From an uncultured Eubacteriales bacterium (lineage in GTDB: Bacteria > Bacillota_A > Clostridia > Christensenellales > Aristaeellaceae), in NCBI GenBank assembly GCA_902803675.1, contig CADCQZ010000039.1:1-7268 (forward strand): a stretch of DNA of 7,268 nucleotides, read 5' to 3'. The position numbers and the translations under genes are program-made. Below are positions 6,585-7,268 of this stretch, in pieces. The notes beneath the pieces were generated by a model. The model had not been told where the DNA came from. It searched no databases and worked only from the letters and a program-made list of their open reading frames with translations. Each line of letters starts with the position of its first letter. Within the stretch, counting starts at the first letter, position 1.

Positions 6585-7268
6585 TGGGCACCCCTGATCT
6601 GGTCGATCATTTTTTCTTCGATATCGTGGATCAGCTCGTCCAGAGGCATATCCACACAGCAGCCCGAGGCCAGGACATGGCCGCCGCCGCCGAGAGAAGA
6701 AGCGATGGCGGAAACGTCATAGGGCGGCAGGGCCCTGAAGGAGACCTTTTTCGCGTGCTCCTCCGAGGCGTCGATCAGGAAAGCCATCTTGACGCCGAAC
6801 AGGTTGAGCCCGTAATTGACGATACCGTCCATATGCTCCTGAAGGGCGTGCGCCTCCTGAAAATCCTTTTGATCCAGGATCATGGACGCGCATTGGCCGT
6901 CACAGAACAGCGCCAGGGAAGACAGCGCCCGGGCGAGCAGGCGGATATGCCCCACCGGCTTGAGCAGATGGATGTTCCTGGCGACGGAATTGATGTCGAT
7001 CCCGGTAGACGCGATATCCGCGGCGCACAGGAAAGTCTCCTCATCGGTGCAGGAAAAGCAGAAATTGCCGGTATCGGAGGACACCGCCGCATACAGGCAC
7101 ATGGCCACCGGCTTGGTCATCCCGATCCCAAGGGCCCCCATGAGGCGCCAGACCATGCAGCCGCCGGATGAACTGGAACCATCCACCGCGTTGTGCATCG
7201 CGTAGAGCGGATTGGTGTGATGATGATCCAGCTGCACCGTGACGGGGATCTGATGAAAGATCTCCTGC
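6581..7268 (-). CDS. nrnA: DHH/DHHA1 phosphoesterase, NrnA-type oligoribonuclease/pAp phosphatase, 5' end missing
   Basis: NrnA proteins degrade very short RNA oligonucleotides and dephosphorylate 3'-phosphoadenosine 5'-phosphate in the cytosol. The frame is open to the right edge, so the N-terminal third with the first metal-binding Asp motifs is outside the window. The GTG at 7237 is an internal Val codon, since the frame continues upstream of it as QEIFHQIPVT. Present are the name-giving DHH in LDHHHTN (7220-7228), the SSSSGG stretch, the metal-binding Asp of SSDTGNF, and the DHHA1 substrate motif GGGGH (6677-6691) followed by SGC. About 229 residues are visible, against about 310-320 for the family. 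The stop overlaps the TTG start of truB by 4 nt. RecJ-type exonucleases and c-di-AMP phosphodiesterases share DHH/DHHA1, but the direct truB linkage and the compact ending after DHHA1 favour NrnA. Confidence 0.92.
   Translation of the reverse strand, partial: QEIFHQIPVTVQLDHHHTNPLYAMHNAVDGSSSSGGCMVWRLMGALGIGMTKPVAMCLYAAVSSDTGNFCFSCTDEETFLCAADIASTGIDINSVARNIHLLKPVGHIRLLARALSSLALFCDGQCASMILDQKDFQEAHALQEHMDGIVNYGLNLFGVKMAFLIDASEEHAKKVSFRALPPYDVSAIASSLGGGGHVLASGCCVDMPLDELIHDIEEKMIDQIRGAH
6591..6595 (-). promoter_or_regulatory. Ribosome binding site that decides the TTG start of truB
   Basis: AGGGG on the minus strand lies 6 nt before the TTG at 6584, within the last codons of nrnA. It supports the TTG over the ATG 12 codons further in. 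Confidence 0.65.

Noticed and set aside
6584..7171. A 195-codon plus-strand frame opposite nrnA
   Set aside because: It lies wholly antisense to a gene with DHH and GGGGH motifs, and its product is low-complexity and rich in Asp, His and Arg.
6581..7237. Start of nrnA at the GTG at 7237
   Set aside because: The frame continues upstream to the window edge, and the DHH motif would lie only four residues from the start. The GTG is an internal Val codon.

Overview
The window is a G+C-rich (roughly 60% by eye), almost gap-free bacterial chromosomal segment. It holds two convergent gene blocks that meet at a hairpin terminator near 3388-3425. The gene content points to a G+C-rich member of the Clostridia, possibly a gut or rumen lineage: an Hsp33 with a CxC/CxxC zinc centre, an adjacent nrnA-truB pair, a 4-cysteine type-4 uracil-DNA glycosylase, a chromosomal TraX-family protein, and a zinc-ribbon/TPR/chitobiase-like membrane protein. 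The lineage is an inference from gene style, and no rRNA or other marker is present to settle it.

Plus strand, 1-3366: the 3' five-sixths of hslO (Hsp33 redox chaperone, cut by the left edge); a 281-residue HEAT-like helical repeat protein; and a 594-residue membrane-anchored protein with a cytosolic zinc ribbon, one transmembrane helix, TPR-like repeats, two chitobiase-C-type beta domains and an unassigned C-terminal region. The first gap is 12 nt and the second junction is a 4-nt ATGA overlap, so the three genes look like one transcript ending at the terminator.

Minus strand, 7268 down to 3448: the 3' part of nrnA (DHH/DHHA1 phosphoesterase, cut by the right edge), then truB (tRNA pseudouridine-55 synthase, TTG start overlapping the nrnA stop). 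These are followed by a 217-residue protein resembling a free-standing C-terminal domain of tagaturonate reductase/mannitol dehydrogenase, a 72-residue single-helix membrane protein, a type-4 uracil-DNA glycosylase, and a TraX-family multi-spanning membrane protein. Junctions are overlaps or gaps of at most 15 nt, so this looks like one translationally coupled operon. The promoters of both blocks must lie outside the window.

The least ordinary parts are the truncated dehydrogenase-like protein and the small membrane protein sitting where ribF and rpsO commonly follow truB, and the multi-domain membrane protein at the end of the hslO block. No mobile element, CRISPR array, tRNA or rRNA was seen, and no stretch over 300 bases lacks a gene. 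I did not find convincing evidence of a wholly new system. The best candidates are listed as findings.
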